Shown here piece after piece: positions 1 to 6,474 of a stretch of DNA of 64,000 bases. The position numbers and the translations under genes are program-made. This DNA is from Chelatococcus reniformis. Lineage in GTDB: Bacteria > Pseudomonadota > Alphaproteobacteria > Rhizobiales > Beijerinckiaceae. The stretch is from positions 248,432-312,431 of the forward strand of contig NZ_BMGG01000011.1 of assembly GCF_014640075.1 (NCBI RefSeq), given 5' to 3'. The notes under the pieces were generated by a model. The model was given only the letters and a program-made list of their open reading frames with translations. It was not told the DNA's origin and made no database searches. How positions within the stretch are numbered: the first letter of the stretch is position 1; the number at the start of each line of letters is the position of its first letter.

Positions 1-299
1 AACGGCTGGTCGATCGCCTCCTTAGGGATGGCGACATAGCCGAGCGCGTCGGCATAGGCGTGAAGGAAAGCCGGCGCACCGCCGGCGGCCACCGTCGCGG
101 CCTCGACCTCGTAGAGGACGTCTGCCGGAGGGTAAGCCGTCTCATGAACCAGGCCGTAGCGCGACAGCAGCGCCGGCCCGACGCGGGTGATGCCAGCGCG
201 ATCGACGGCGGTCCCGCCTCCAAGGGCGTTCAGCAGCTCGCGCCAGGCGGCCTTGAACTGCGAGAAGGGCAAGGTGCGCCCACGGTCCTCGACGTTCAT
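1..299 (-). CDS. hypothetical phage protein, cut off at the window edge
   Basis: The minus strand is open from an ATG at 299 to the edge of the window (about 99 residues visible), beginning MNVEDRGRTLPFSQFKAAW. I do not recognise the family. The reading has no stop, a GGGA-type ribosome site just upstream, and continues the leftward operon begun by the Cro-like gene. The second half is rich in Ala and acidic residues (YEVEAATVAAGG). The C-terminus is outside the window. Confidence 0.55.
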   Translation of the reverse strand, partial: MNVEDRGRTLPFSQFKAAWRELLNALGGGTAVDRAGITRVGPALLSRYGLVHETAYPPADVLYEVEAATVAAGGAPAFLHAYADALGYVAIPKEAIDQP

Positions 300-364
300 T
301 CCCTGTTCCCTTTTCGATTTGAGATGACGCACCGCACCATTCGGCGGCATGTTCTCGACGCGAC

Positions 365-496
365 CTAAGCCGTGGGGCCGCGCAGCAGCCGGCGCCCGCC
401 GGCGAATAGGAAGCTGGTGATCAGGAGAGCGCCGAACGCGCAGACAAGCGCGCGCAGCTCGGGCTCGCGCAGGACGGCGAGGAGGACCGGCAGCAT
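365..496 (-). CDS. 43-residue single-span membrane peptide
   Basis: This small gene starts at an ATG that overlaps the stop of the Cro-like gene (TGATG), a typical translational-coupling junction. The predicted peptide begins MLPVLLAVLREPELRALVC and then has one hydrophobic segment (about residues 17-33, FGALLITSFLF) followed by a basic tail (RRLLRG), so the tail should face the cytoplasm. Its role is unknown. Position suggests it belongs to the leftward lytic or accessory transcript. Confidence 0.5.
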   Translation of the reverse strand: MLPVLLAVLREPELRALVCAFGALLITSFLFAGGRRLLRGPTA

Positions 497-735
497 CAGG
501 CGGCCTCCGGCGAGGGAAGCTTGCCGCGCGACCGCGCAAACATGACCGCCAAGGATTCGTACGTGATCGCCTCGACGCCGAGCTTCTCAGCCTCCGAAAC
601 AACCGTGGGCCAATACTCGGCGGGGATGGAGTTGCGCGCCTTCATCGTGCGCGCATGACTGTCGGGCACGCCTACCGCAGCCCCGAACTTCACCGGGCCG
701 CCAAGCGCATCGATCACTTCGGCAAACGAGTTCAT
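496..735 (-). CDS. Cro-like HTH repressor
   Basis: This 79-residue protein has the size and helical layout of phage Cro/YdaS-type DNA-binding proteins. Residues 5-45 (ALGGPVKFGAAVGVPDSHARTMKARNSIP) fit a helix-turn-helix in which the second helix starts near VPDSHART. It is divergent from the CI repressor, and its promoter is covered by operator O1. Predicted -10 (742-747 on the complement) and -35 (765-770) boxes put the transcription start on the A of the ATG, so the mRNA should be leaderless. Cro identity rests on position and size more than on sequence. Confidence 0.72.
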   Translation of the reverse strand: MNSFAEVIDALGGPVKFGAAVGVPDSHARTMKARNSIPAEYWPTVVSEAEKLGVEAITYESLAVMFARSRGKLPSPEAA

Positions 736-740
736 AGCAA

Positions 741-761
741 ATCGCTACAACAAGTAGCGAT
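741..761. promoter_or_regulatory. operator O1 (perfect inverted repeat)
   Basis: ATCGCTAC-AACAA-GTAGCGAT is a perfect 8-bp inverted repeat with a 5-bp spacer. It covers the -10 box and most of the spacer of the leftward (cro) promoter. The same geometry recurs at 790-810 and 1719-1739, which supports it as the binding site of CI and/or Cro. Confidence 0.8.
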
Positions 762-770
762 TGCCGTCAA
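742..770 (-). promoter_or_regulatory. leftward promoter (cro)
   Basis: On the minus strand TTGACG (770-765) is followed after exactly 17 bp by TAGCGA (747-742). Six bases then separate the -10 box from the ATG at 735, so the predicted start site coincides with the start codon. Operator O1 overlaps the whole core. Confidence 0.65.
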
Positions 771-771
771 C

Positions 772-800
772 ACGGCATGTAGCGATATCGTCGCTACAAT
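772..800 (+). promoter_or_regulatory. cI maintenance promoter (weak -35)
   Basis: TACAAT at 795-800 is a good -10 box. The hexamer 17 bp upstream (ACGGCA, 772-777) is poor, as in promoters that need an activator. Six bases after the -10 box the predicted start is at 807/808, on the cI ATG. The perfect palindrome TGTAGCGA-TATCG-TCGCTACA (778-798) lies over the spacer and -10 box. Confidence 0.5.
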
Positions 801-810
801 GCGTAGCATG
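790..810. promoter_or_regulatory. operator O2 over the cI start codon
   Basis: GTCGCTAC-AATGC-GTAGCATG matches O1 in arrangement (same half-site orientation, 5-bp spacer beginning AA) with a degenerate right half. It overlaps the cI -10 box and initiation codon, so binding here would repress cI itself. It shares its left half with the outward-facing palindrome at 778-798. Confidence 0.55.
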
Positions 811-1503
811 GATGCCGACGACAAGCGCAGGGCCGAGCAGGGAAAGCGGTTAGCCGATGAGCGCCGCGCTGCTGGCTATCGATCCGCCCGCGAAGCCGCG
901 TTGAAGCACGGCTGGCCGGAGAGCACCTACCGCGCGCACGAGAAGGGCACCCGCACTATCGGCCAGGACGATGCCGAACGGTACGGCCGTGCATTCAGCC
1001 CACCCCGTGGGCGGCAGATCGCACGTCAAATCTTGTTCGGCACGACGATCGAGCAGCTGGCCGACGATTTGCCGGAAGAGGTCCCGGTGGTCGGCAAGAT
1101 CGGCGCCGGCGGATCGATCGAGACGTCCGACGAACAGCTGATCGATCCCCTCTACGTGATCAAGACACCGTTCGCGGTCCCGCGCGATGCCATCGCGTTT
1201 GAGGTCGTGGGCGAAAGCATGTGGCCGCGCTACGACGCCGGAGACGTGATCATCTGCTACCGCCACAGCATCGATCCGGAAGCGATGGTCGGCTGGGAAG
1301 CCGCCGTCATGACGTCCGACGGAAACCGTTACCTGAAGCGCGTTCTACGCACACCGGAGCCGGGAAGGTATGACCTCGAGAGCCATAACGCTCCTCCTAT
1401 GCGCGCCATGCGATTGAGCTGGGTCAGCGCTGTCTCTGCCGTCGTTCGCGCATCCGAGGTTCATCGCCGCAAGGCACCCGTGCGATTGAAGCGCAGCGCC
1501 TGA
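808..1503 (+). CDS. CI-type phage repressor with S24 autocleavage domain
   Basis: This 231-residue protein represses the lytic promoters and is inactivated by RecA-stimulated self-cleavage. Residues 10-60 form an HTH-type N-terminus (EQGKRLADERRAAGYRSARE). The C-terminal half is a LexA/S24 peptidase: catalytic Ser137 in GESMWPRYDAGD and the Lys177 partner in NRYLKRVL. A reading from 655 is open, but it would run through both operators and most of the cro gene. I chose the ATG at 808 because a -10 box (795-800) points to it. The gene is isolated on its strand, with 263 bp before the rightward operon. Confidence 0.88.
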   Translation: MDADDKRRAEQGKRLADERRAAGYRSAREAALKHGWPESTYRAHEKGTRTIGQDDAERYGRAFSPPRGRQIARQILFGTTIEQLADDLPEEVPVVGKIGAGGSIETSDEQLIDPLYVIKTPFAVPRDAIAFEVVGESMWPRYDAGDVIICYRHSIDPEAMVGWEAAVMTSDGNRYLKRVLRTPEPGRYDLESHNAPPMRAMRLSWVSAVSAVVRASEVHRRKAPVRLKRSA

Positions 1504-1693
1504 AAGTAGCCGGCGCCCTTTGCGCCCGGCCTCGCGCGGATCGTAGGGCTCCTACCGTAGTGGTTATGTCTACGGTCCAGAACTAGCACCAACCGAACAC
1601 ATAAGCGCTCCCTTAAGGTCGCTTATGCAGGGCTCCCTTGCCGCGCGAGGCGCTTCGCTTTTGTGGCGACTCGCAAATGTCGTGTCAACGAAA
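1504..1693. other. spacer between cI and the rightward promoter
   Basis: No convincing gene is seen here. The only structure I can support is an 8-bp inverted repeat, CATAAGCG (1600-1607) and CGCTTATG (1620-1627), around a 12-base loop that itself contains the palindrome CCTTAAGG. It could be a terminator for cI without a T-run, or a protein site. Confidence 0.4.
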
Positions 1694-1709
1694 ATCGCTA
1701 CACCATGTG

Positions 1710-1738
1710 TTGACATAAATCGCTACAAGGCGTAGCTA
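1710..1738 (+). promoter_or_regulatory. rightward early promoter
   Basis: TTGACA (1710-1715), a 17-bp spacer and TAGCTA (1733-1738) form the strongest promoter-like sequence in the prophage. The predicted start near 1745 leaves a short leader with GGAGG ahead of the ATG at 1767. The operator at 1719-1739 sits between the boxes. It probably drives the whole operon to the integrase. Confidence 0.7.
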
Positions 1739-1739
1739 T
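1719..1739. promoter_or_regulatory. operator O3 inside the rightward promoter
   Basis: ATCGCTAC-AAGGC-GTAGCTAT differs from a perfect repeat by one base and matches O1 in half-sites and spacing. A further left half-site ATCGCTAC lies at 1694-1701, one operator-length upstream, with a degenerate partner. Repressor bound here would block the promoter. Confidence 0.75.
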
Positions 1740-1766
1740 TCCTTCAGTCGATCACTGGAGGCAGCC

Positions 1767-2240
1767 ATGCCGCTACCCCTCACCACCAATGTCCGGAGGC
1801 GCAACCGCTACCAGGAGTGCGTGCGCAGGGCCGAGAAGTTCGCCGGTCGCGCCCGCTACCTGTGGAAGCGCGGCGGGCGCGCCGGGCAGGACGTCCTGCT
1901 CAGCACCCTCTGCGCTGACGCCGCCTATTACCTGGGCGAGGCGGCGAAGGAGCGGCAGGGCGACGCTTGGCTAGCCGCGTTCGGCGGCATCGAGAACGCG
2001 GCGCCGAGCAAGCGGCTCAGGCAGAAGGCGTTCCGGCGGCTGGCTCGGTCTCTGGGCTTCGCCGTCCGCAGCTTCGTTGTGCCGGCTCACGACGGCGAGC
2101 ATCTCGAGCTTCGGGGCCTCGTGCTGGTCGGACCGGTCGGGCTGAAAACCTTCGTCCCGATCGACGGCGACGGTCGGATGGCCGTCGCGGCGATCCCGCG
2201 CGACCGCTCGACGTTCGCCGAGCTGGCGAGGGTCGCGTGA
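1767..2240 (+). CDS. hypothetical phage protein (157 aa), first gene of the rightward operon
   Basis: The protein is basic at its N-terminus (VRRRNRYQECVRRAEKFAGRARYLWKR would span about residues 9-35) and ends with a beta-rich stretch (LELRGLVLVGPVGLKTFVPI). I recognise no named domain. A GGAGG site lies 6 bases before the ATG at 1767. As the first gene behind a repressor-controlled promoter it is probably made early, but nothing in the sequence gives a function. Confidence 0.7.
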   Translation: MPLPLTTNVRRRNRYQECVRRAEKFAGRARYLWKRGGRAGQDVLLSTLCADAAYYLGEAAKERQGDAWLAAFGGIENAAPSKRLRQKAFRRLARSLGFAVRSFVVPAHDGEHLELRGLVLVGPVGLKTFVPIDGDGRMAVAAIPRDRSTFAELARVA

Positions 2241-2500
2241 TGGCGCAGAAGCGCTTCGCGATGAACGGCGTCGAGCTCGGCGACGACGAACTTCCGGTTG
2301 GCCCGACGCCCGCGCCGATGGCTGACGCCCTACCCGCCTCCGTCGTCGAAGCTCTACGCGCTGGGCTGATCCAGCAACGAGCGTGGATCCAGCACTGGCG
2401 TGCGGACAAGGCCTGCGGGCTGCCGCCGACCGACGACAGCCTTGCCGATGCCGAAGCCCAGATCACTCAAGCCCTGGAGCGCCAGCATGCACCCGCGTGA
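2240..2500 (+). CDS. hypothetical phage protein (86 aa)
   Basis: It starts at an ATG overlapping the previous stop (TGATG). The protein has a short N-terminal strand region followed by a helical second half containing two tryptophans (QQRAWIQHWRADKACGLPP), and it ends in an amphipathic acidic helix. No family is recognised. Overlaps on both sides show that it belongs to the rightward operon. Confidence 0.6.
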   Translation: MAQKRFAMNGVELGDDELPVGPTPAPMADALPASVVEALRAGLIQQRAWIQHWRADKACGLPPTDDSLADAEAQITQALERQHAPA

Positions 2501-2912
2501 CCTCCCCCGCGTGCCGCGGTTCGCCGTCGGCGCCACACCCCAGGTGATGGCCGAGAAGCTCGTCGCCTTCGATGCCGACCTCGACGATATCTCCGACGTC
2601 CAGCGGGTGCTCTGGCACCACGGCTATTACCCCAGCCGGCGCGAGATCACCGAGGCCGCCGCCATCGCCCGCGCCACCAAGGCCAGCGAAGGCAGCCTGT
2701 TCGGCATCGTCATGGCGGCCGTCGTCGGCGTCGTCCTGTTCGCTCTCGGCATGCTTCTCGTCGGACCGGCCCAGGCGGCGCAGAGCGTCGCCTACGAGGC
2801 CGCCCGCATCTACGCGCTGCTGGCCGCGCTGGCCGTCGGCATCGTCCTGGTCATCGCGCTCGCCCTCGACATGGCGGCGCGGCGCCGGACCGCGAAGGAG
2901 AAGCGGCCATGA
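2487..2912 (+). CDS. hypothetical two-span membrane protein
   Basis: The chosen ATG (2487) overlaps the previous gene by 14 bp and gives 141 residues. An upstream in-frame ATG at 2400 would add a low-complexity extension that is the shadow of the preceding gene. The soluble N-terminal 70 residues are followed by two hydrophobic segments, about 71-92 (FGIVMAAVVGVVLFALGMLL) and about 108-128 (YALLAALAVGIVLVIALAL), then a basic tail. Both termini are probably cytoplasmic. Function is unknown. Confidence 0.6.
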   Translation: MHPRDLPRVPRFAVGATPQVMAEKLVAFDADLDDISDVQRVLWHHGYYPSRREITEAAAIARATKASEGSLFGIVMAAVVGVVLFALGMLLVGPAQAAQSVAYEAARIYALLAALAVGIVLVIALALDMAARRRTAKEKRP

Positions 2913-3949
2913 CGTTCGAACCTATCGGCGCCGCTGCTGCACGCGTCGTGTCGAAGATCGCGCCGATTGCGCTCACCGAGCCCGGACGCGTCCGGGAGCC
3001 CGGCTGGTACGACATGCCGGCCGGCGTCTATCACGCTGACCCGGCGCCGGAGCCTAGCCTCTCGAGCTCGGTCGCCAAGGTGCTGATTGACCGCTCGCCG
3101 CGGCACGCCTGGGAGATGCACCCCCGCCTCAATCCGAGCGCAGTCGCCGACGGCGATCCGACGCGGCCGAAGGAGATCGGCACGGCGGCCCACAAGCTCA
3201 TCCTCGGACGCGGCCGAGACCTCGTCGTCATCGAGGCCGAGGACTACAAACGCCAGGCGGCGCGCGACCAGCGGGCCGAGGCTTACCAGCTCGGTCGCGC
3301 GCCGATTCTTCGCTGCGACCTGGACACGGCCGAGGCGATCGCGGTTGCGGCACAACGCCAGCTCATAGAAATCCCCGGCTGCGCCGGTTTCGCCGGCGCC
3401 ACCACCGAGCTTGTCGCGATCTGCCGGGATTTGACCGGCGCTTGGCTCCGCATCGCTATCGACGCCTTCGAGGACCACGGCACTCACGCTGTGATCTGGG
3501 ATGTGAAAACGGGCGAGCAGCCGGCAGCGCCGGAGGGCCTTGGCCGCCGCATCGCGGGTATGGGCATGGAAGTGCAGGCGGCTCTCTATGAGCGCGCCGT
3601 GCTCACGCTCCGGCCCGAGTTGGCGGGCCGGCTGACCTTTCGCTGGCTGTTCATCGAGAATGACGATCCGCACATGGCGGTCGTCTCGGAGCTCGACAAC
3701 GTCGGCCTGGGCGTCGGCCGCAAGAAGGTCGCCGCCGCCATCGGCGCCTGGAACCGCTGCATGGCGGCGGGGCAATGGCCCGGCTACCCCGCTTCGATCG
3801 TGATCGCCGAATACCCGCCCTATGCCGAGGCGGCGTGGCTGGCTCGCGAGCTGACCGACGGCAGCATCGCTGCGGCGCTCAATGATCCCTTCCTCAACCG
3901 CTCGCCATGGGCCGCCGCGCCCAGCAGGCCAATCGTCGAGGCATGCTGA
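2909..3949 (+). CDS. RecE/ExoVIII-like PD-(D/E)XK nuclease
   Basis: This 346-residue protein resembles phage exodeoxyribonuclease VIII-type nucleases (DUF3799 family). The opening GWYDMPAGVYHADPAPEPSL and the LSSSVAKVLIDRSPRHAW segment are typical. The PD-(D/E)XK core is visible as Asp in RIAIDAFED and the strand VIWDVKTGE (D-x-K). It would resect double-stranded ends to give 3' tails for the annealing protein encoded next, with which it overlaps (TGATG). Together they make a phage recombination module. Confidence 0.8.
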   Translation: MTFEPIGAAAARVVSKIAPIALTEPGRVREPGWYDMPAGVYHADPAPEPSLSSSVAKVLIDRSPRHAWEMHPRLNPSAVADGDPTRPKEIGTAAHKLILGRGRDLVVIEAEDYKRQAARDQRAEAYQLGRAPILRCDLDTAEAIAVAAQRQLIEIPGCAGFAGATTELVAICRDLTGAWLRIAIDAFEDHGTHAVIWDVKTGEQPAAPEGLGRRIAGMGMEVQAALYERAVLTLRPELAGRLTFRWLFIENDDPHMAVVSELDNVGLGVGRKKVAAAIGAWNRCMAAGQWPGYPASIVIAEYPPYAEAAWLARELTDGSIAAALNDPFLNRSPWAAAPSRPIVEAC

Positions 3950-5007
3950 TGACGTTCTCCTTCAAGCCGGCGAGCACCTTCGCCGATCGCGTTGGTCTGT
4001 TCGTCACCCTGACCGGATCGACGAATTCTGGGAAGACGTTCTCGGCGATGCGCCTGGCGCGGGGAATTGCCGGGCCGAACGGCAAGATCGCGGTGCTCGA
4101 TACCGAGGGCGGCCGCACGCTCCACCTGCGCAACGATTTCAAGTTCGACGCCGCGCTGATGCAGCCGCCGTTTCGGCCAGCGCGCTTCGCTGAGGCGGCC
4201 CAGGCCGCCGAGGAAGCCGGCTACGACGTGCTGGTGATCGACAGCTTCAGCATGGAATGGACGGGCATTGGCGGCGTGCTCGACTGGCAGGCCCAGGAGC
4301 TGGAGCGGATGGCAGGAAATGACTTCCGCAAGCGCGAAAAGGCCAAGATGCGGTCTTGGGTGGAGCCGAAGGTTGCCCACAAGGCCATGGTCTATTCGTT
4401 CCTGCAACGGACGATGCCGATCATCTTCTCTATTAGAGGCGAGGAGTCGATTAAGCCGGGCGAGGATGGCGACAAACCACAGAAGAACTTCAAGCCGGTC
4501 TGCAACAACCAATTCCCCTACGAGGTGACGGTCAGCTTCAGGCTGGAGTCGGACCGGAAGGGCTACATCGACCTGTCCGACCCGAAGAGCTGGAAGATGG
4601 AGGGGGCGCACCAAGCCATCTTCCGCCACGGCGACCGGATCAGCGAAGAGCACGGCGCCGCGCTGGCGGAGTGGGCCCGCGGTCATGCAGCCGGGATGCA
4701 GCCGCCAGACGGCACCGCGCCGGCTGGCGACCTGGTGGAGCGCGCCACCGCCGCCGCGATGCAAGGCATGACCGCCTATCAGTCCTTCTTCGGCGGCATC
4801 ACCCGGGCGGAGCGCGCGACGCTGACCGCCGATGGAACGCACGACCAGATGAAACAGACGGCTGCTGCCGCGGATGAGCGGCCCGCCAACCCCATCACCT
4901 TCGGGTCACAAGAACCCGCCGCACCGGTCTCCGCGGCGGAGGGCGCCGGGGCCGATCTCCCCCCTCCGGCCTCGGCGCCGTCATTTGAACCGGCTGGCGA
5001 GCCGTAG
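3949..5007 (+). CDS. Sak4-like RecA-fold annealing ATPase
   Basis: This 352-residue AAA_24-type protein has Walker A GSTNSGKT (about residues 23-30) and Walker B DVLVIDSFSM. Phage Sak4 proteins with this fold bind single-stranded DNA and promote annealing. The C-terminal 90 residues are Pro/Ala-rich and probably disordered, a usual place for SSB or partner contacts. The start at 3949 overlaps the nuclease stop. Upstream ATGs at 3907 and 3943 are in frame but lie inside the nuclease gene. The adjacent RecE-like gene supports the assignment. Confidence 0.8.
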   Translation: MTFSFKPASTFADRVGLFVTLTGSTNSGKTFSAMRLARGIAGPNGKIAVLDTEGGRTLHLRNDFKFDAALMQPPFRPARFAEAAQAAEEAGYDVLVIDSFSMEWTGIGGVLDWQAQELERMAGNDFRKREKAKMRSWVEPKVAHKAMVYSFLQRTMPIIFSIRGEESIKPGEDGDKPQKNFKPVCNNQFPYEVTVSFRLESDRKGYIDLSDPKSWKMEGAHQAIFRHGDRISEEHGAALAEWARGHAAGMQPPDGTAPAGDLVERATAAAMQGMTAYQSFFGGITRAERATLTADGTHDQMKQTAAAADERPANPITFGSQEPAAPVSAAEGAGADLPPPASAPSFEPAGEP

Positions 5008-5019
5008 GAGCGCGCGTCC

Positions 5020-5367
5020 ATGAAGCAGGTCACCCTTACTAAGTATCGCGCCTTCGATGGCAGGGACTTCGACAGTGCCGACGAATGTCGGGCGCATGAG
5101 CGCGCGAACTCGTCCGGCGCCCTGGTCGGCCTGACCCTCGAGCAGGTCGAGGCCGCGATCGTGCGGACCGACGCCTCGCTTGCCGACGCGATCGAGGAGG
5201 TCGCCAAGCGCATCACGCGGGCGCGGCTCGATGCTGGCGAGCGCCGGCGAAGGCCGCGGGGGCAAGCGGCGGCCGACGGCGCCACGCCGGAGATCGTCGA
5301 CGCGGTCTCGGGCGAGATCACCAAGGGCCCCGACGAGCTGATCGATGGGGTCCCGGCCAATGTCTGA
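5020..5367 (+). CDS. hypothetical phage protein (115 aa)
   Basis: The protein begins MKQVTLTKYRAFDGRDFDSADECRAHE, where the first 20 residues look like a short beta-hairpin domain seen in several phage proteins that sense a modified reference residue. I cannot name the family. The middle is an acidic/basic helix and the C-terminus is glycine/alanine-rich. It follows the annealing protein by 12 bp and overlaps the next gene by 8 bp. Confidence 0.55.
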   Translation: MKQVTLTKYRAFDGRDFDSADECRAHERANSSGALVGLTLEQVEAAIVRTDASLADAIEEVAKRITRARLDAGERRRRPRGQAAADGATPEIVDAVSGEITKGPDELIDGVPANV

Positions 5368-5557
5368 GGAGACGCTCCTGTCCGCGGCGCGCCGCGTGGT
5401 GCGCTTCTTCTCCATCGACGAGGCGCACGGCGGATTGACCAGCGTCGAGACGCTCCAGGCGGTCGAGACCCTCGACAAGCAGGTCCGCATCGAGGCCGCA
5501 CGGCAGGCCTCTGCGGCCGCCGGCATCACGACCGAACCTCCCGAGCAGAAAGGCTGA
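5360..5557 (+). CDS. hypothetical phage protein (65 aa)
   Basis: The ATG at 5360 gives a 65-residue, mostly helical, acidic protein beginning MSEETLLSAARRVVRFFSID. An in-frame ATG at 5345 lies deeper in the previous gene and is less likely. No family is recognised. It overlaps the preceding stop by 8 bp. Confidence 0.5.
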   Translation: MSEETLLSAARRVVRFFSIDEAHGGLTSVETLQAVETLDKQVRIEAARQASAAAGITTEPPEQKG

Positions 5558-5563
5558 CCCCTC

Positions 5564-5911
5564 ATGGACGAGCAGATTGCGCCGGACGCCGCCGCGCTCG
5601 ACACGAACGGCTGGGAATGGGCCGTCGTCGAGATCTTCGGGCGCCGCCGCCACGCCGGCCGGACCCGCGAGGAAGAGCGCTTCGGCGCCAAGATGCTGCG
5701 CGTCGACATCCCCGTTGACGGCGACCCGTCAAAGGGCTGGGAGACCCACTATTACGGCGGCGCGAGCATCTTCTCCTTCACGCTGACGGACGAGGCCTCC
5801 GTCCTTCGCGCGAACAAGCCCTACGAGTCCCCGTATCGGAAGTCGCTGCCGGCCCCCGTCGACGACATCGACGACGCCGAATTCGATCACGACGTCGACG
5901 GGCCGGTCTGA
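5564..5911 (+). CDS. hypothetical phage protein (115 aa)
   Basis: A tryptophan-rich opening (NGWEWAVVEIFGRRRHAGRT) and a central segment with FGAKMLRVDIP and THYYGGASIFSFTLT suggest a small beta-barrel fold. The C-terminus is strongly acidic (DDIDDAEFDHDVDGPV). I have the impression that this is a recurrent conserved phage hypothetical, but I cannot attach a function. Its start is 6 bp after the previous stop. Confidence 0.6.
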   Translation: MDEQIAPDAAALDTNGWEWAVVEIFGRRRHAGRTREEERFGAKMLRVDIPVDGDPSKGWETHYYGGASIFSFTLTDEASVLRANKPYESPYRKSLPAPVDDIDDAEFDHDVDGPV

Positions 5912-5913
5912 CG

Positions 5914-6474
5914 ATGACGACCGCCTTCCCGCTCGCCTGGCCCACGACAATCCCGCGATCGAAGAACCGCGAGGCCGGCGCGTTCAGGACATCGCTCGCC
6001 GGCGCCCTCGACAATGTCGAGACCAGCCTGCGCGCCTTCAGCCGCGATAGCGGCGAGGCGGTGAGCGGCATCGTGCTGTCTTCGAACGTCTCGCTTGGCG
6101 TCCAGAAGCCAGCGGACCCGGGCGTCGCGGTCTGGTTCGTCTGGGATGGCATTCAGATCTGCATCCCCGTCGACCGGTACCAGACGCCGGCCGCCAACCT
6201 GCAGGCCATCCACCACGTGCTCGAGGCGCGGCGGACCGAGTTGCGCCACGGCACCCTCGCGCTCGTGCGCGCCAGCTTCCAGGGCTTCGTGGCGCTCCCG
6301 CCGCCCCCGCATTGGTCGGAGACGCTCGGCATCGGCCGCGATGCGCCCCGGCAGCAGATCGAATCCGCCTTCCGCGCCCGCGCCAAGGCCGCACATCCCG
6401 ACGCCGGCGGCAGCGCTGATGCCATGGCAGCGCTCAACGCGGCGCGGGATCAAGCTTTGAAGGATAGCCAGTGA
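5914..6474 (+). CDS. J-domain protein
   Basis: The C-terminal third (about residues 133-186) is a J-domain with the diagnostic HPD motif in KAAHPDAGGSADAMAALN, preceded by the expected helix (QIESAFRARAKA). J-domains stimulate Hsp70 ATPase. The N-terminal 130 residues resemble no chaperone I know and contain a hydrophobic strand (AVWFVWDGIQICIPVD). Phages use such proteins to recruit host DnaK, for example to replication complexes. It overlaps the methyltransferase start (GTGA). Confidence 0.75.
   Translation: MTTAFPLAWPTTIPRSKNREAGAFRTSLAGALDNVETSLRAFSRDSGEAVSGIVLSSNVSLGVQKPADPGVAVWFVWDGIQICIPVDRYQTPAANLQAIHHVLEARRTELRHGTLALVRASFQGFVALPPPPHWSETLGIGRDAPRQQIESAFRARAKAAHPDAGGSADAMAALNAARDQALKDSQ

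Noticed and set aside
60-368. Plus-strand 102-residue open frame at the left edge
   Set aside because: It is antisense to a minus-strand coding frame (1-299) with a good start and a coherent product; high GC keeps the opposite frame open.
655-807. Longer cI start at 655
   Set aside because: It would run through the cro gene and both operators; the promoter and operator layout point to the ATG at 808.
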